Part shown: positions 7,526 through 16,870 of the stretch, in pieces
How positions within the stretch are numbered: the stretch's first letter is position 1
Layout: each line of letters begins with the position of its first letter
Assembly: GCA_963665185.2 (NCBI GenBank)
Contig: CAXXPO010000003.1
Location: forward strand, 157,997-221,996
Length of the DNA: 64,000 nucleotides
Direction of reading: 5' to 3'
Source: G963665185 sp963665185
GTDB taxonomy: Bacteria > Desulfobacterota > Desulfovibrionia > Desulfovibrionales > Desulfovibrionaceae
The notes under the pieces: generated by a model
Seen by the model: only the letters and a program-made list of their open reading frames with translations
Told to the model about the DNA's origin: nothing
Databases searched by the model: none
Translations under genes and position numbers: made by a program

Positions 7526-9760
7526 ATGACCTTACTTCCCCCTTCCGATCTCCCCGAACCACAGATGTTGCCCAATGCCGAAATAGTTTTGAAAAAGCGC
7601 TATCTGCGCAAGGACAAAAGCGGCAACCCGACGGAATCCATAAAGGAAATGTACTGGCGCGTGGCCTCGGCCGTGGCGGCGGAAGAAAAAAAATACAAGG
7701 ACTCGTCGTGCACGGACAACGCCCTGGCACGTGAATTCTACGACCTGATGACCCAGGGGCGGTTTCTGCCCAACTCGCCTACCTTGATGAACGCGGGCAC
7801 GGAGCTGGGCCAGCTGGCCGCATGCTTCGTACTGCCCGTGGAAGATTCCATGGACGGCATTTTCGACGCGGTGAAAAACGCAGCCATGATCCACAAGTCC
7901 GGCGGGGGCACGGGATTCTCCTTTTCCCGGCTGCGTCCCGAGGGCGCCAGGGTCGGCTCCACGGGCGGCGTGGCTTCGGGACCGATATCGTTCATGAAGA
8001 TATTCAATACCGCCACGGAGCAGGTCAAACAGGGCGGAACCCGGCGCGGCGCGAACATGGGCATCCTCCGGGTCGACCACCCGGACATCCTCAAGTTCAT
8101 CAGCGCCAAGAAGCGCGAAAGCGAGCTGAACAACTTCAATATTTCCGTGGCCCTGACCGAAGGATTCATGAAGGCCGTGGAGGAAGGCGCAGAGTACGAC
8201 CTTGTCGCCCCGCACACGGGCGAACCACGGGGCAGGCTGAACGCCCGCGAAGTCTTCAACCTGCTGGTCCAGAACGCCTGGGAATCGGGCGATCCGGGCA
8301 TTGTCTTCCTGGACCGCATCAACCGCGACAACCCCACGCCCAAGCAGGGGGACATCGAATCCACCAACCCCTGCGGCGAACAGCCCCTGCTGCCGTACGA
8401 AGCCTGCAACCTCGGGTCCATCAACCTTTCCCATCTGTACAATCCCGAAGCCAAGGACCGCCTGGACTGGGAAGAACTGGCCCGCGTGGTCCACCTGGCC
8501 GTGCGTTTTCTGGACAACGTGATCGACGCCTCGCGCTATCCCCTGGACCGCATCGCCGAAACCGTGCGCACCAACCGCAAGATCGGCCTGGGCGTGATGG
8601 GCTGGGCCGACCTTCTGTTCCGGCTGGCCATTCCGTACAACAGCCAGGAAGCCCTGAACCTGGGCGAGCGGCTCATGAAATTCATCCAGGCCGAATCAAA
8701 AAGCGCCTCAAAGATGCTGGCCGGGGAACGGGGCGCGTTTCCCGCCTATGGGGAGTCGGTCTTCGCCGGCCGCAATCTGGGACCGTACCGCAACGCCACC
8801 ACCACGACCATCGCCCCCACGGGCACCCTGTCCATTCTTGCCGGGTGTTCTTCGGGCATTGAGCCGGTCTTCGCCCTGAGCTTCACCCGCAACGTCATGG
8901 ACGGCGCGGAACTGGTGGAAACCAACCCCCATTTCGAGGCCGCGCTCAAGGACGCACAGTCCCTGAGCAAGGTTCTGCTGGACGAGGTCGCCCAAAAAGG
9001 CAGCGTGCAGCATCTGAAGCATCTTCCCGAAACACTGCGCCGGGTCTTTGTGACCTCGCACGACATGGAACCGGCCTGGCACCTTAAAATGCAGGCAGCA
9101 TTCCAGAAACACACGGACAACGCCGTCTCCAAAACCGTGAACCTGTCCCACGCCGCCACGGTGGAGGACATCCGCAGCATCTACTGGATGGCCTATGAAC
9201 TGGGCTGCAAGGGCGTGACCGTGTACCGGGACGGATGCAAATCGTCCCAGGTGCTGTGCACGGGCGACGCTCAGGACAAGAAAAGGGGAAAGGACGGGGA
9301 AAAGACCGTCCGCGAACGCCCGGACGTGGTCTACGGCTTCACCCAGAAGGTCCGCACCGGACTGGGCGACCTCTACCTGACCGTGAACGAGGAAAACGGA
9401 CGTCCGTTCGAGGTTTTCGCCACCATCGGCAAGTCGGGGCACTCCATCACGGCCAAGGCCGAGGCCATCGGACGCTTGGTCTCCCTGGCCTTTCGATCCG
9501 GCGTGCACCCCCGTGAAGTTGTGGCGCAACTGGAGGGCATTGGCGGCGAGCATCCCGTGTTCCGCGAAAAGGGCCTGCTCAAGTCCATCCCCGATGCCGT
9601 GGCCTGGGTGCTGCGCAGCCGCTACCTGAACGACTCGCCCGTTACCCACTCCGAAACGAACGGCCTTGTCCGTCCGGCCTGCCCGGAATGCGGCGCAACC
9701 CTCATTTTCGAGGAAGGCTGCCACATCTGCAAGGATTGCGGTTTTACAAAATGCGGCTGA
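7526..9760 (+). CDS. nrdJ: Adenosylcobalamin-dependent ribonucleoside-diphosphate reductase (class II)
   Basis: 744-residue class II ribonucleotide reductase. It makes deoxyribonucleotides using an adenosylcobalamin radical and needs no oxygen, in keeping with an anaerobe. Family landmarks: A-A-C-F-V-L-P-V-E-D-S-M-D-G-I, G-G-G-T-G-F-S-F-S-R-L-R, and N-P-C-G-E-Q-P-L-L-P-Y-E-A-C-N-L-G-S carrying active-site Cys and Glu. The C-terminal ~25 residues form a zinc-ribbon-like tail (CPECG ... CHICKDCG). No N-terminal ATP cone is visible. I chose the ATG at 7526, because GGAG at 7510-7513 is too close to the alternative TTG at 7517. It is followed by a strong terminator. Confidence 0.93.
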   Translation: MTLLPPSDLPEPQMLPNAEIVLKKRYLRKDKSGNPTESIKEMYWRVASAVAAEEKKYKDSSCTDNALAREFYDLMTQGRFLPNSPTLMNAGTELGQLAACFVLPVEDSMDGIFDAVKNAAMIHKSGGGTGFSFSRLRPEGARVGSTGGVASGPISFMKIFNTATEQVKQGGTRRGANMGILRVDHPDILKFISAKKRESELNNFNISVALTEGFMKAVEEGAEYDLVAPHTGEPRGRLNAREVFNLLVQNAWESGDPGIVFLDRINRDNPTPKQGDIESTNPCGEQPLLPYEACNLGSINLSHLYNPEAKDRLDWEELARVVHLAVRFLDNVIDASRYPLDRIAETVRTNRKIGLGVMGWADLLFRLAIPYNSQEALNLGERLMKFIQAESKSASKMLAGERGAFPAYGESVFAGRNLGPYRNATTTTIAPTGTLSILAGCSSGIEPVFALSFTRNVMDGAELVETNPHFEAALKDAQSLSKVLLDEVAQKGSVQHLKHLPETLRRVFVTSHDMEPAWHLKMQAAFQKHTDNAVSKTVNLSHAATVEDIRSIYWMAYELGCKGVTVYRDGCKSSQVLCTGDAQDKKRGKDGEKTVRERPDVVYGFTQKVRTGLGDLYLTVNEENGRPFEVFATIGKSGHSITAKAEAIGRLVSLAFRSGVHPREVVAQLEGIGGEHPVFREKGLLKSIPDAVAWVLRSRYLNDSPVTHSETNGLVRPACPECGATLIFEEGCHICKDCGFTKCG

Positions 9761-9880
9761 TGCCGCACCGCATGCGACCATGTCTGTGCGCCACGCCGCC
9801 GACCACGGCGTGAGCGCACGGAAACAGGGTTTTCCGTGAAGCGGTCCTTCCGTAGACAACGCGGTTGCAGAAGAACGACA

Positions 9881-9920
9881 AGCCGCCGGAGAGTCCGCAT
9901 GGAGTTTCCGGCGGTTTTTT
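9881..9920 (+). terminator. Rho-independent terminator of nrdJ
   Basis: AGCCGCCGGA (9881-9890) pairs with TCCGGCGG (9907-9914) and is followed by a run of six T. It lies 120 bp after the nrdJ stop. A second hairpin (GTGCG ... CGCAC) lies in between, around 9785-9820. Confidence 0.8.
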
Positions 9921-9951
9921 CATGCACCGGAAAGGTGGACGAAAAAGACAC

Positions 9952-9980
9952 TTGACATTGATAACAATTATCAATACCAG
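9952..9980 (+). promoter_or_regulatory. Fur-like operator overlapping a -35 element
   Basis: A consensus -35 TTGACA (9952-9957) is directly followed by the perfect palindrome TTGATAACAATTATCAA (9958-9974), which resembles an iron-dependent Fur box (GATAAT-type half sites). It occupies the -35/-10 spacer of the promoter for the methyltransferase gene starting at 10019. Fur binding would block transcription when iron is plentiful; this is inferred. Confidence 0.6.
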
Positions 9981-10018
9981 AAGGCAGCGTATCCACACAA
10001 TCCGTCAAAGGAGATACC

Positions 10019-10838
10019 ATGCCTTCAAATCAGCCATTTCTGCAAGACGCTGTTTCCGATACATTGCTCATCCCCCCTGGCCATGCGTTACCACGAGTCG
10101 ACACATCCCCGGCCGATCCTGTCCGACCCCATGGCCAAGACAATCATCGACCGCCTGGGCTGCGATGTCTCACGCTTTCAGGGAAAACGGCTGACGCAGG
10201 TGGGAGTGTCCGTGCGTGGGCGCTATTTCGACGGTCTGGTCCGGGACTTTGTCCGCCGCCACGACGACCCGGTCGTCGTGGCCCTGGGATGCGGCCTGGA
10301 CACCCGTTTCCAGCGTGTGGACACGGGCAAGGGAACATTCTACGAACTCGACCTTCCCGAAGTCATCGAACTGCGCGAGCCTCTCATCCCCTCGTCCGAG
10401 CGCAATCCATCCATCGCCATGTCCATGTTCGACGAGGGCTGGATGGATGCCGTGCGCATGCGCCATCCGGAAAGCCCGGTCTGCATCGTGGCGGAAGGCG
10501 TGTTCCTGTATTTCGACGAAGCCCCCATCCGGGAACTCGTTCTCTCCATGGTGCGGAAACTCTCCCCCGCGGAACTCATCTTCGATGCCTGCTCTTCCTG
10601 GGCCTGCCGCAACAGCCACAGGCACGAAACCGTCAAGGACACGCGCGCCACCTTCAAATGGGGACTGGACGACGACAAACAACTCGAGACATGGTCTCCC
10701 CGGCTCCGCCTCAAAAACTCCCAGCGGTACATGACCCAGGAGAAAAGGCGCTGGGGGCTCATGGGCATCCTTGGCCGCCATATTCCGAGGTATGCGAACC
10801 ATTCCCGCATGCTCCACTACGAAGTCCTTCCCGAGTAG
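10019..10838 (+). pseudogene. LCMT-family class I SAM-dependent methyltransferase, frame broken by one extra C
   Basis: Related to leucine carboxyl methyltransferase/TcmP-type O-methyltransferases. The start at 10019 has a good site (AAGGAG) and reads into the family pattern S-D-T-L-L-I-P. The frame is then lost at a run of six C (10072-10077). With five C it continues as L-A-M-R-Y-H-E-S, exactly as the family does, and runs uninterrupted to 10838 (272 residues). The SAM-binding motif is V-V-A-L-G-C-G-L-D-T-R-F; a second conserved segment is V-A-E-G-V-F-L-Y-F. A shorter protein from the ATG at 10083 is possible but would lack the N-terminal helix. The substrate is unknown. The promoter carries a Fur-like box, suggesting an iron-limitation role. 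Confidence 0.75.
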
Positions 10839-10844
10839 CCCCGT

Positions 10845-10897
10845 CGATTTCCGGCCGGAAAAGCACTGCTTCCTTCTCCGGTCCCGGCCGGAAATCG
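10845..10897 (+). terminator. 14-bp-arm hairpin after the methyltransferase gene
   Basis: CGATTTCCGGCCGG (10845-10858) and CCGGCCGGAAATCG (10884-10897) are perfect inverted repeats starting 7 bp after the stop codon. No U-tract follows, so terminator function is likely but not certain. It separates this gene from trmJ. Confidence 0.5.
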
Positions 10898-10935
10898 CAT
10901 TTACAATCACGCCGGGCTTGGCTATTGCCCTGCGC

Positions 10936-11667
10936 ATGGACATGAACATCTCCGTGGTCCTGGTAAGGACCAAATATCCAGAAAATATCGGTTCCGTGGC
11001 CCGCGCCTGCCTGAACATGGGCGTTTCCGACATCATCCTGGTGGACCCGCAAAACTACGACCAGGAAAAGGCTGCCCCCCTGGCCACGGTCCACGCCAAG
11101 CATATCCTTCAGTCCGCCACCATCATGCCGGACCTGAACACCGCCCTGGCGGACTTCCAGTCCACCTACGGAACCACCGCCCGCATGGGCGGCTGGCGAA
11201 AGGCCGTGCTCACCCCGGACAAGGCCGCTCGGGAAATGGCGGAAAAGCTGGCCTCGGGTGAACGCATCGCCCTGGTCTTCGGACCGGAAGACAAAGGCCT
11301 GACCAACGAGGAAACCACCATCTGCGGGCGGCTTGTCAACATCCCCACCGCTCCGGAGGGAACCTCGCTCAACCTCTCGCAGGCCGTGCTCATCCTGCTC
11401 TACGAAGCCTTCCGCGCCCGGCACGGCCACCACCTTGACGCCGAGAGTCAGATGACATCGCGCCAGGCCACGCACAAGGAGCAGGAAGCCCTGTTCGCCT
11501 CCATCCAGGAGGCCCTCATCGCCATCGATTTTCTCAAGGACGACAATCCCTCCTATTGGATGCTGCCTGTGCGTCGTTTTTTTCAGAATTTTTCGCTTAA
11601 ACGCCACGAATTCAATCTGCTCATGGGAATCTGCCATCAGATAAAATGGCTGGCCGGGAAAAAGTGA
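10936..11667 (+). CDS. trmJ: tRNA (cytidine/uridine-2'-O-)-methyltransferase TrmJ-like (SPOUT family)
   Basis: 243-residue SpoU/TrmH-superfamily RNA methyltransferase. It should 2'-O-methylate a tRNA (position 32 in TrmJ) or rRNA ribose using SAM. The three conserved motifs are present: N-I-G-S-V-A-R-A-C near residue 20, L-V-F-G-P-E-D-K-G-L-T-N-E-E in the middle, and S-L-N-L-S-Q-A-V near residue 150, which together form the trefoil-knot cofactor site. A C-terminal helical extension of ~80 residues fits TrmJ. The start could be 10936 or 10942; neither has a strong ribosome-binding site. It lies 40 bp after a hairpin and is followed by several terminators. Confidence 0.85.
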   Translation: MDMNISVVLVRTKYPENIGSVARACLNMGVSDIILVDPQNYDQEKAAPLATVHAKHILQSATIMPDLNTALADFQSTYGTTARMGGWRKAVLTPDKAAREMAEKLASGERIALVFGPEDKGLTNEETTICGRLVNIPTAPEGTSLNLSQAVLILLYEAFRARHGHHLDAESQMTSRQATHKEQEALFASIQEALIAIDFLKDDNPSYWMLPVRRFFQNFSLKRHEFNLLMGICHQIKWLAGKK

Positions 11668-11787
11668 TGGGATGGGGGCGCACCCCCCATCCCCCGCCGG
11701 GGACCATGATGCTCCCCGGCCCCCTGCGGTTTTTCTCACAATAAACGGGCGCGGAACAAAGTTCCGCGCCCGTTTATTGTGAGAAAA
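11668..11787. terminator. Three consecutive hairpins after trmJ, the last with 27-bp arms
   Basis: First GGGATGGGGG pairs with CCCCCCATCCC (about 11669-11694). Next is GCCGGGGA/TCCCCGGC around CCATGATGC (11696-11720). Last is a perfect hairpin with 27-bp arms (11731-11757 and 11761-11787, AAA loop). The last hairpin has T-rich and A-rich ends and could stop transcription from either side. Confidence 0.7.
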
Positions 11788-12024
11788 TGCCGGGAAAGAA
11801 GGGCAAAAGCGAAATGCGAGCCTTTCTTCACCGACATTTGGCGAGGTTGCTTAGAAAGAAACAAAGGGCAGGTTCCTCTCCTCGCAACAAGCACAAGCTG
11901 AGGCTGGGGAGAAAGGTCGGAACACGAGGCGCAAAAAAAAAATCAAGCCCCTCGCGTATTCTTACATACGCGAGGGGCTTGATTTTTTTACGGCAACGAA
12001 GTGAGCGGGCCTTTCTAGCCAGTC
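11788..12024. terminator. Intergenic stretch with a bidirectional terminator before fadL
   Basis: No gene is seen. At 11933-11989 an A-tract, AATCAAGCCCCTCGCGTAT, a TCTTAC loop and the reverse complement ending in seven T form a classic bidirectional terminator, serving the minus-strand fadL-like gene and any plus-strand read-through. The rest (11788-11930) is purine-rich with no recognised signal. Confidence 0.75.
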
Positions 12025-13266
12025 TCAGAATTTATAGCCGACGCTCAACCCCACCATATGTGCGTCGCCGTTTTCAAAGCTGGACTCAACCACGCCGTCC
12101 TCAGGACGCGCATCCACGTCCCGGCCCAATATCCAGAGATAGGAATAGGAAACGTCGAAATTCCAACTGCCGTATTTGACCCCGGTTCCCAGGGAGAATA
12201 TCTGCCGGTCGTTGGCCGGGACAAGATAGTCGGCGTATCCGTCGCGTATCGGGGATTCGTCGTAGACGTACCCGGCGCGCAGGTCCAGCCAGGGCAAAAT
12301 CCCGTACTCCACGCCCAGACAGTAGCGGAAAACGTCCTTGTAGTTTTTTTCCGACATCGAAGACGTGCTGGCGGGATTGGTCGGAACCAGCGGGTCGGCA
12401 TAGTTGATGGTCATGCTCTTGTAGGTGGACCAACGCGTCCAGACGATGTCGCCCTCCACACTCAGGTTGTCCAGAATCTCATAGGAGACACCCGCCTGGA
12501 TGGAATCCGGAAGGATAACCGTTCCCCATACGTCCGTATCGTTGAAAAAGCTGGAAGGCATGCCTGCGGGCCGACTGAACGAGGCACGACCCGAAACGCG
12601 CTGTTTCATCTGGCTGCGATAGGAAATACCGAAACGCAGGGGATCAATGGGATGATAGAGCGCCGAAAGGTTCAGGCCGATCCCCAGGCTGTCTCCGGTC
12701 ACGGAGGCGTCCAGGTCGCCCCATGGCGTGGCCCGTTTCTTTTTCTGCGTATAGTCGAAATACATGGCTTCCATGCCTACGCCCACGGACAGCTCGTCGG
12801 TGATCTTGTAGGCAAGCCCCGGCACGACGGAGGAACTGAGGATCTGGGCGTAGTAGGAATTGTAGCGGCCCGGCCAGGCAGGATCAAACTCCGCGGAAAG
12901 GCCGAAACGGGTGAACATGCCCACGCCCATCCACAAACGGTCGGTGAGCTGCTGGGTGTAGTAGCCATGAGGAGGGGTCCAATGCGAGGATTCGCCCCGG
13001 TATTTCCCCTGAGGGGTCAAGACGTCCTGGTGGGGCTGGATGATGGTGACGCCGCCCAAAAGGTGTCCGCCTTCCAGCTGGGTCATGCCTGCGATGTTGG
13101 TGGCCATGGCCGAGGCATCGCCGGGATTGGCAACCACGGCGCCGCCCAGGGCATTGCCGCTGGCGCTGAATTCGTACATGGCAAACCCTGCGGAAAACGC
13201 AGGCGTGGACAGCAGACAGAACAAAAGTGCAGCGGCCAGAGCCGCATGCAGCGCTGGTTTCTTCAT
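12025..13266 (-). CDS. FadL/TodX-family outer-membrane transport protein
   Basis: 413-residue outer-membrane beta-barrel of the FadL family, which passes hydrophobic molecules (long-chain fatty acids, aromatic compounds) across the outer membrane. Residues 1-26 form a signal peptide ending A-F-S-A. The mature N-terminus has the family's hatch-type sequence (G-F-A-M-Y-E-F-S-A-S-G-N-A-L-G-G-A) followed by A-M-x-x-N-I-A-G-M. The protein ends in Phe after alternating residues (V-G-Y-K-F), the outer-membrane insertion signal. I start at the ATG at 13266, preceded by GAGGGG at good spacing. It is monocistronic and its substrate is unknown. Confidence 0.88.
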   Translation of the reverse strand: MKKPALHAALAAALLFCLLSTPAFSAGFAMYEFSASGNALGGAVVANPGDASAMATNIAGMTQLEGGHLLGGVTIIQPHQDVLTPQGKYRGESSHWTPPHGYYTQQLTDRLWMGVGMFTRFGLSAEFDPAWPGRYNSYYAQILSSSVVPGLAYKITDELSVGVGMEAMYFDYTQKKKRATPWGDLDASVTGDSLGIGLNLSALYHPIDPLRFGISYRSQMKQRVSGRASFSRPAGMPSSFFNDTDVWGTVILPDSIQAGVSYEILDNLSVEGDIVWTRWSTYKSMTINYADPLVPTNPASTSSMSEKNYKDVFRYCLGVEYGILPWLDLRAGYVYDESPIRDGYADYLVPANDRQIFSLGTGVKYGSWNFDVSYSYLWILGRDVDARPEDGVVESSFENGDAHMVGLSVGYKF

Positions 13267-13621
13267 CGCAGACCCCTCATGCAAATAGATTGTACGAATA
13301 TGTTTCAAACAGTAGGTATGCCAAACGGCAGCCAAGGCAGTACCCGACTTGACCTGAAAAATCCAGCTATTATTACGGGATGGTTACAATACGGACCTGC
13401 CTGCGCCATCCGGACCGGGCAGGTTGAAAGGCGGGAAAATGACTTATTTCAAAACGGAAAGTCTTCAGCGACATGTTTCCCGTGTCGCGTTCGCCAATTC
13501 CCGTCTCCAGTGAGCGCCTGCAAAAAGCGGCACTGGCCACGGGCGAGCCTGACCGGGACGAAGCCGCGTTTTCAGGCAGTGCGGCCGCCGCCGGATGCGC
13601 GCGTATTCGACGGACATCACG
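13267..13621. other. 355-bp intergenic region between fadL-like and HDAC-like genes
   Basis: No gene is seen on either strand. It must hold the fadL promoter (minus strand). I see TTGAAA- and TACAAT-like hexamers around 13290-13320, but not at convincing spacing. No terminator of the HDAC gene is obvious. Confidence 0.4.
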
Positions 13622-14950
13622 CTAGAAACCGACCTGCCGATAATCCCTGTCCAGCCGGTTGATGAGCTGCACGTAACGGTAGCCGCCCTTGAGCTGGGCG
13701 TTTTCAAAAGCCTTGTAGCCTTCGTCGCGGCAGGCCGGACAGGCGTTGATGGGAATTTCAATGCCCATGCTGCGCGGAATAACATTGGACCTGGTTTCCA
13801 TGACCAGTACGCCGGGGCATTTGCCGCAATCGTAAATCATCTCCCGCTGCAACTCCTCGATGCCGTCCGTGTCGTAAAAGATGTTCTTGTCCCGGACAAA
13901 ATAGCCGCCGCTCTTGCGCAATGTCTCGTCCTTGGGCGGATGAAGATACAGCTTGAACATCTCCCGGCAGAGCTGTTCAAGGTAGCCGTCTATGCGCGGG
14001 TCCTGGCGCAGTTTGTCCTTGAACCCGGCCCGTTCCAGATCCGGCTCGGCCACATGGGAATAATCCAGCCCGGCCATGGCCAGCACAATGGCCAGGTTCA
14101 CGTAGGGCAACGCGCCCTGGATGGCGTAGCCGCCTTCCAGCACGGCAATATCCGGGTTGAGCAGTTCGTTGAGCCGTCCGTATCCCCTGGCCGTGACGTT
14201 CATGTTGGTGATGGGATCGGTGAAATGGTTGTCCTGCCCTGCCGAATTGATCACCAGATCGGGCTTGAAGTCGTCCAGTACGGGCCGGATGAAGTTTTCC
14301 ATGACATACAGGAAGCCTTCGTCGGATGTCCCCGGAGGCAGGGGGATGTTCAGAGTCCGCCCGCGCGCGGCCGGGCCGCCCAGCTCGTAGGGGAAGCCCG
14401 TGCCCGGAAAAATGGTGCGCCCGTCCTGGTGCAGGGAGATGAACAGCACGTCCGGGTCGTTCCAGTAGATGTCCTGGGTTCCGTCGCCATGGTGGCAGTC
14501 CGTGTCCACGATGGCGATACGCTTGGGACCGTATGTTTCCCGGATGTGTTCTATCATCACGGCTTCGATGTTCACATTGCAGAAGCCCCGCGAACCGTGC
14601 ACGGTCTTCATGGCGTGGTGCCCGGGAGGACGGACCAGGGCAAAGGCCTTGTCGCACCGCCCGGTCATGACCAGATCGGCCGCCTTCATTGCGCCGCCCG
14701 CGGAAATCAGGTGCGAGCGCGTGGCCACGCTTTCCACATCGGGGTAGCAGAAATGCGTCCGCTCCACTTCCGCCCGCCCGGCCACCAGGGGCTTGAACTC
14801 GGTAATGCCCTCGATATCGAAAACGCCCTCTTCCATGAGCTGGTCATAGGTGTAGAGCAGGCGTTCCTCCCGTTCCGGGTGGGTCGGGCTGATGGCCCAG
14901 TCAAAGGCCGGGAAAAATATGACGCCGAGCGATTGTACGGCTTTCAGCAT
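13622..14950 (-). CDS. Histone deacetylase/AcuC-family amidohydrolase with C-terminal zinc-ribbon-like tail
   Basis: 442-residue protein. Residues ~1-330 are a class I/II HDAC-type amidohydrolase domain: R-P-P-G-H-H-A-M near 110, D-T-D-C-H-H-G-D-G-T near 150 (metal Asp and His), the G-Q-D-N-H segment near 240 and L-E-G-G-Y-A near 270. This is a complete zinc-dependent active site for removing acyl groups from amines. The final ~110 residues are not part of a normal HDAC and contain two C-x2-C pairs (CGKC and CPAC), probably a zinc ribbon. The start codon lies inside the end of the upstream hydantoinase A gene (7-bp overlap), indicating translational coupling. The acetoin operon of this window is 30 kb away, so an acetoin-related role is not implied. 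Confidence 0.82.
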   Translation of the reverse strand: MLKAVQSLGVIFFPAFDWAISPTHPEREERLLYTYDQLMEEGVFDIEGITEFKPLVAGRAEVERTHFCYPDVESVATRSHLISAGGAMKAADLVMTGRCDKAFALVRPPGHHAMKTVHGSRGFCNVNIEAVMIEHIRETYGPKRIAIVDTDCHHGDGTQDIYWNDPDVLFISLHQDGRTIFPGTGFPYELGGPAARGRTLNIPLPPGTSDEGFLYVMENFIRPVLDDFKPDLVINSAGQDNHFTDPITNMNVTARGYGRLNELLNPDIAVLEGGYAIQGALPYVNLAIVLAMAGLDYSHVAEPDLERAGFKDKLRQDPRIDGYLEQLCREMFKLYLHPPKDETLRKSGGYFVRDKNIFYDTDGIEELQREMIYDCGKCPGVLVMETRSNVIPRSMGIEIPINACPACRDEGYKAFENAQLKGGYRYVQLINRLDRDYRQVGF

Positions 14951-16629
14951 AAGCGCCCCAGAAGATTTTTATAACGGTGCAGAATGCCGGGTTTGATCTG
15001 GCATTTGACGCGGATGTTCCTGCCGGTCAGACGCGACCCGCTGACCATGTTGAAGGAGGAGGCCTGGGTGACCTGCGTGTTTTCCTCGCGCGCCGGGATG
15101 CCTTCCTGGCGCAGATGGTTCAGCAGGTGGCTGCGCGCGTCGCGCACGGCCTCGTCCAGATCATAGTCGGCCTCGACGGCCTTGGACAGGCCGATGCTGG
15201 GAATGTGCATGCGCAGCCGTTCCGTATCTGCGAAAAGTTCCACGTTGTGCGTGGTCCGGGTCAGGGCCGCCCCCACGGCATTGGCGACCCCGTGGTGTTC
15301 CGGCACACTCACCGAAAGCTTGAACGCCTTGAACAGCGGCTCCTGAAACACCTTGGCCGGGCCGCCCATCACGTACACCTTTTTGGGCACGATGCGCGCG
15401 TCTTCCAGCAATTCATGGATCGTGTACACGGGTTTGGCGTTGATGGCCTTCACCAGTTCCCGCGAAGCCGTGACGATCAGCTCCACGGCCCGGTTCACGG
15501 CCCGTCTGGCCAAAATTTCCGGCTTGATGGACCGCTGTCCGGCAAAGGCCGCGAACAGTTCCTTGGAACGGGCCACGTCGCCCATGTCGGATTTTTCCAG
15601 GTAGACGAAGGCGTCTATCAGTGTGGGATGTTCCCCGCCCTGCGCCAGGGACGGTCCCAGACGGCGCGGTCCCACATGGATCTCGTCGCCCAGCACGCTC
15701 AGGGCCGAATCCCCTCCCACGCCGATGGATTGCGTAAGCAACGCCCGAACCAACGTGGGGTACGAGCCGATGGAAATGCCGTCCATCTCCATGAGCGGCG
15801 CGCCCGAGGCGAACACGGCAATGTCCGTGGTCGTGCCGCCGATGTCCAGGATGATGGAATCCAGGGCGATGTCGCACATGGAAATGATGCCCATGACGCT
15901 GGCCGCCGGGCCGGACAGAATGGATTCCACGGGATGTCTGCGCGCCAGGGAAAGCGGCATGGTTCCGCCGTCGGCCTTGAGGATGTTCACCCTGGCCCCG
16001 ATGCCCCGCCTGCGCAGGCTGGAGCTTATTGCCTCGGCAAAGCCGTCGAACAGGCTCCAGACCGCGGAATTGAAATAGGCCGAGGCGATGCGCCGGGGAA
16101 AATTCAGCCGTCCGGTCAGCTCGTGGCCCATGGTCACCACGTCCGCATCCACCCTGTCCTCAATCGCCGCAACCATGGACTGTTCCAGGGCCGGATTGCG
16201 CGGGGAAAACTTGCCCACCACGGCAAACGACCTGATGCCCTTTTCCGCGCACATGGCCACTGCCTTGCCCAGCTCCGCCTTGTCCAGCGGGGCGACCACA
16301 TTGCCCCGATGGTCGGTGGAGCCCGAAAGCACGTGAAAGTCCGGGCAGATCATGAAATGCGACGGGTCCACCCCCGGCCCTCCGGCCACCAGCACGGCAA
16401 CCGGCGCGGTTCGGCCCTCCACGATGGCGTTGGTGGTCAGGGTGGTGCTCAGGTTCACCCGCTCGATGTCGAACGGGTCCACATCCGCACAGACCTTGTC
16501 CAGGACCGCGTCAATGGAAACCAGCAGATCCTCGTGGTCCGTCACCACCTTGAAGGTGGCCGCAATGCCCGTATCGTCGATGAGCACCGCGTCCGTGTGC
16601 GTACCGCCCACATCTATTCCCAGAAGCAT
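14944..16629 (-). CDS. Hydantoinase A / oxoprolinase family ATPase-like protein
   Basis: 561-residue protein of the hydantoinase A/5-oxoprolinase family. These use ATP to open cyclic amides (N-methylhydantoin, 5-oxoproline) or carboxylate ketones. It starts with the actin-like phosphate loop L-L-G-I-D-V-G-G-T-H-T-D-A-V and contains S-T-T-L-T-T-N-A-I-V-E-G, a second phosphate-loop-like D-I-G-G-T-T-T-D-I-A, and G-V-G-G-D-S. No hydantoinase B partner is adjacent. Instead the gene overlaps an HDAC-type amidohydrolase by 7 bp. I start at the ATG at 16629, preceded by GGAGAG. About 240 bp separate it from the AOR gene upstream. Confidence 0.85.
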   Translation of the reverse strand: MLLGIDVGGTHTDAVLIDDTGIAATFKVVTDHEDLLVSIDAVLDKVCADVDPFDIERVNLSTTLTTNAIVEGRTAPVAVLVAGGPGVDPSHFMICPDFHVLSGSTDHRGNVVAPLDKAELGKAVAMCAEKGIRSFAVVGKFSPRNPALEQSMVAAIEDRVDADVVTMGHELTGRLNFPRRIASAYFNSAVWSLFDGFAEAISSSLRRRGIGARVNILKADGGTMPLSLARRHPVESILSGPAASVMGIISMCDIALDSIILDIGGTTTDIAVFASGAPLMEMDGISIGSYPTLVRALLTQSIGVGGDSALSVLGDEIHVGPRRLGPSLAQGGEHPTLIDAFVYLEKSDMGDVARSKELFAAFAGQRSIKPEILARRAVNRAVELIVTASRELVKAINAKPVYTIHELLEDARIVPKKVYVMGGPAKVFQEPLFKAFKLSVSVPEHHGVANAVGAALTRTTHNVELFADTERLRMHIPSIGLSKAVEADYDLDEAVRDARSHLLNHLRQEGIPAREENTQVTQASSFNMVSGSRLTGRNIRVKCQIKPGILHRYKNLLGRLC

Positions 16630-16870
16630 TTGCTCTCTCCGCTCCGTTGAACTCCAAACCACCCACAAACCGAGTCCATCCATTAGCACCACAGCCACGG
16701 CACGTCCATGGAACCGGCAACCGCTTACCGGAGAATTTCTACCGCAGACAGACCAGAAGCTCCGCCCCGCAGGTTGCTTGCAAAGTACAATCCGCCAGGG
16801 CACGATGGCCCCGGTCCCGACCGTCTGCAGACGGGTGGTTCCGGTATATCCGCTGCGGACGGCTTTTTCC

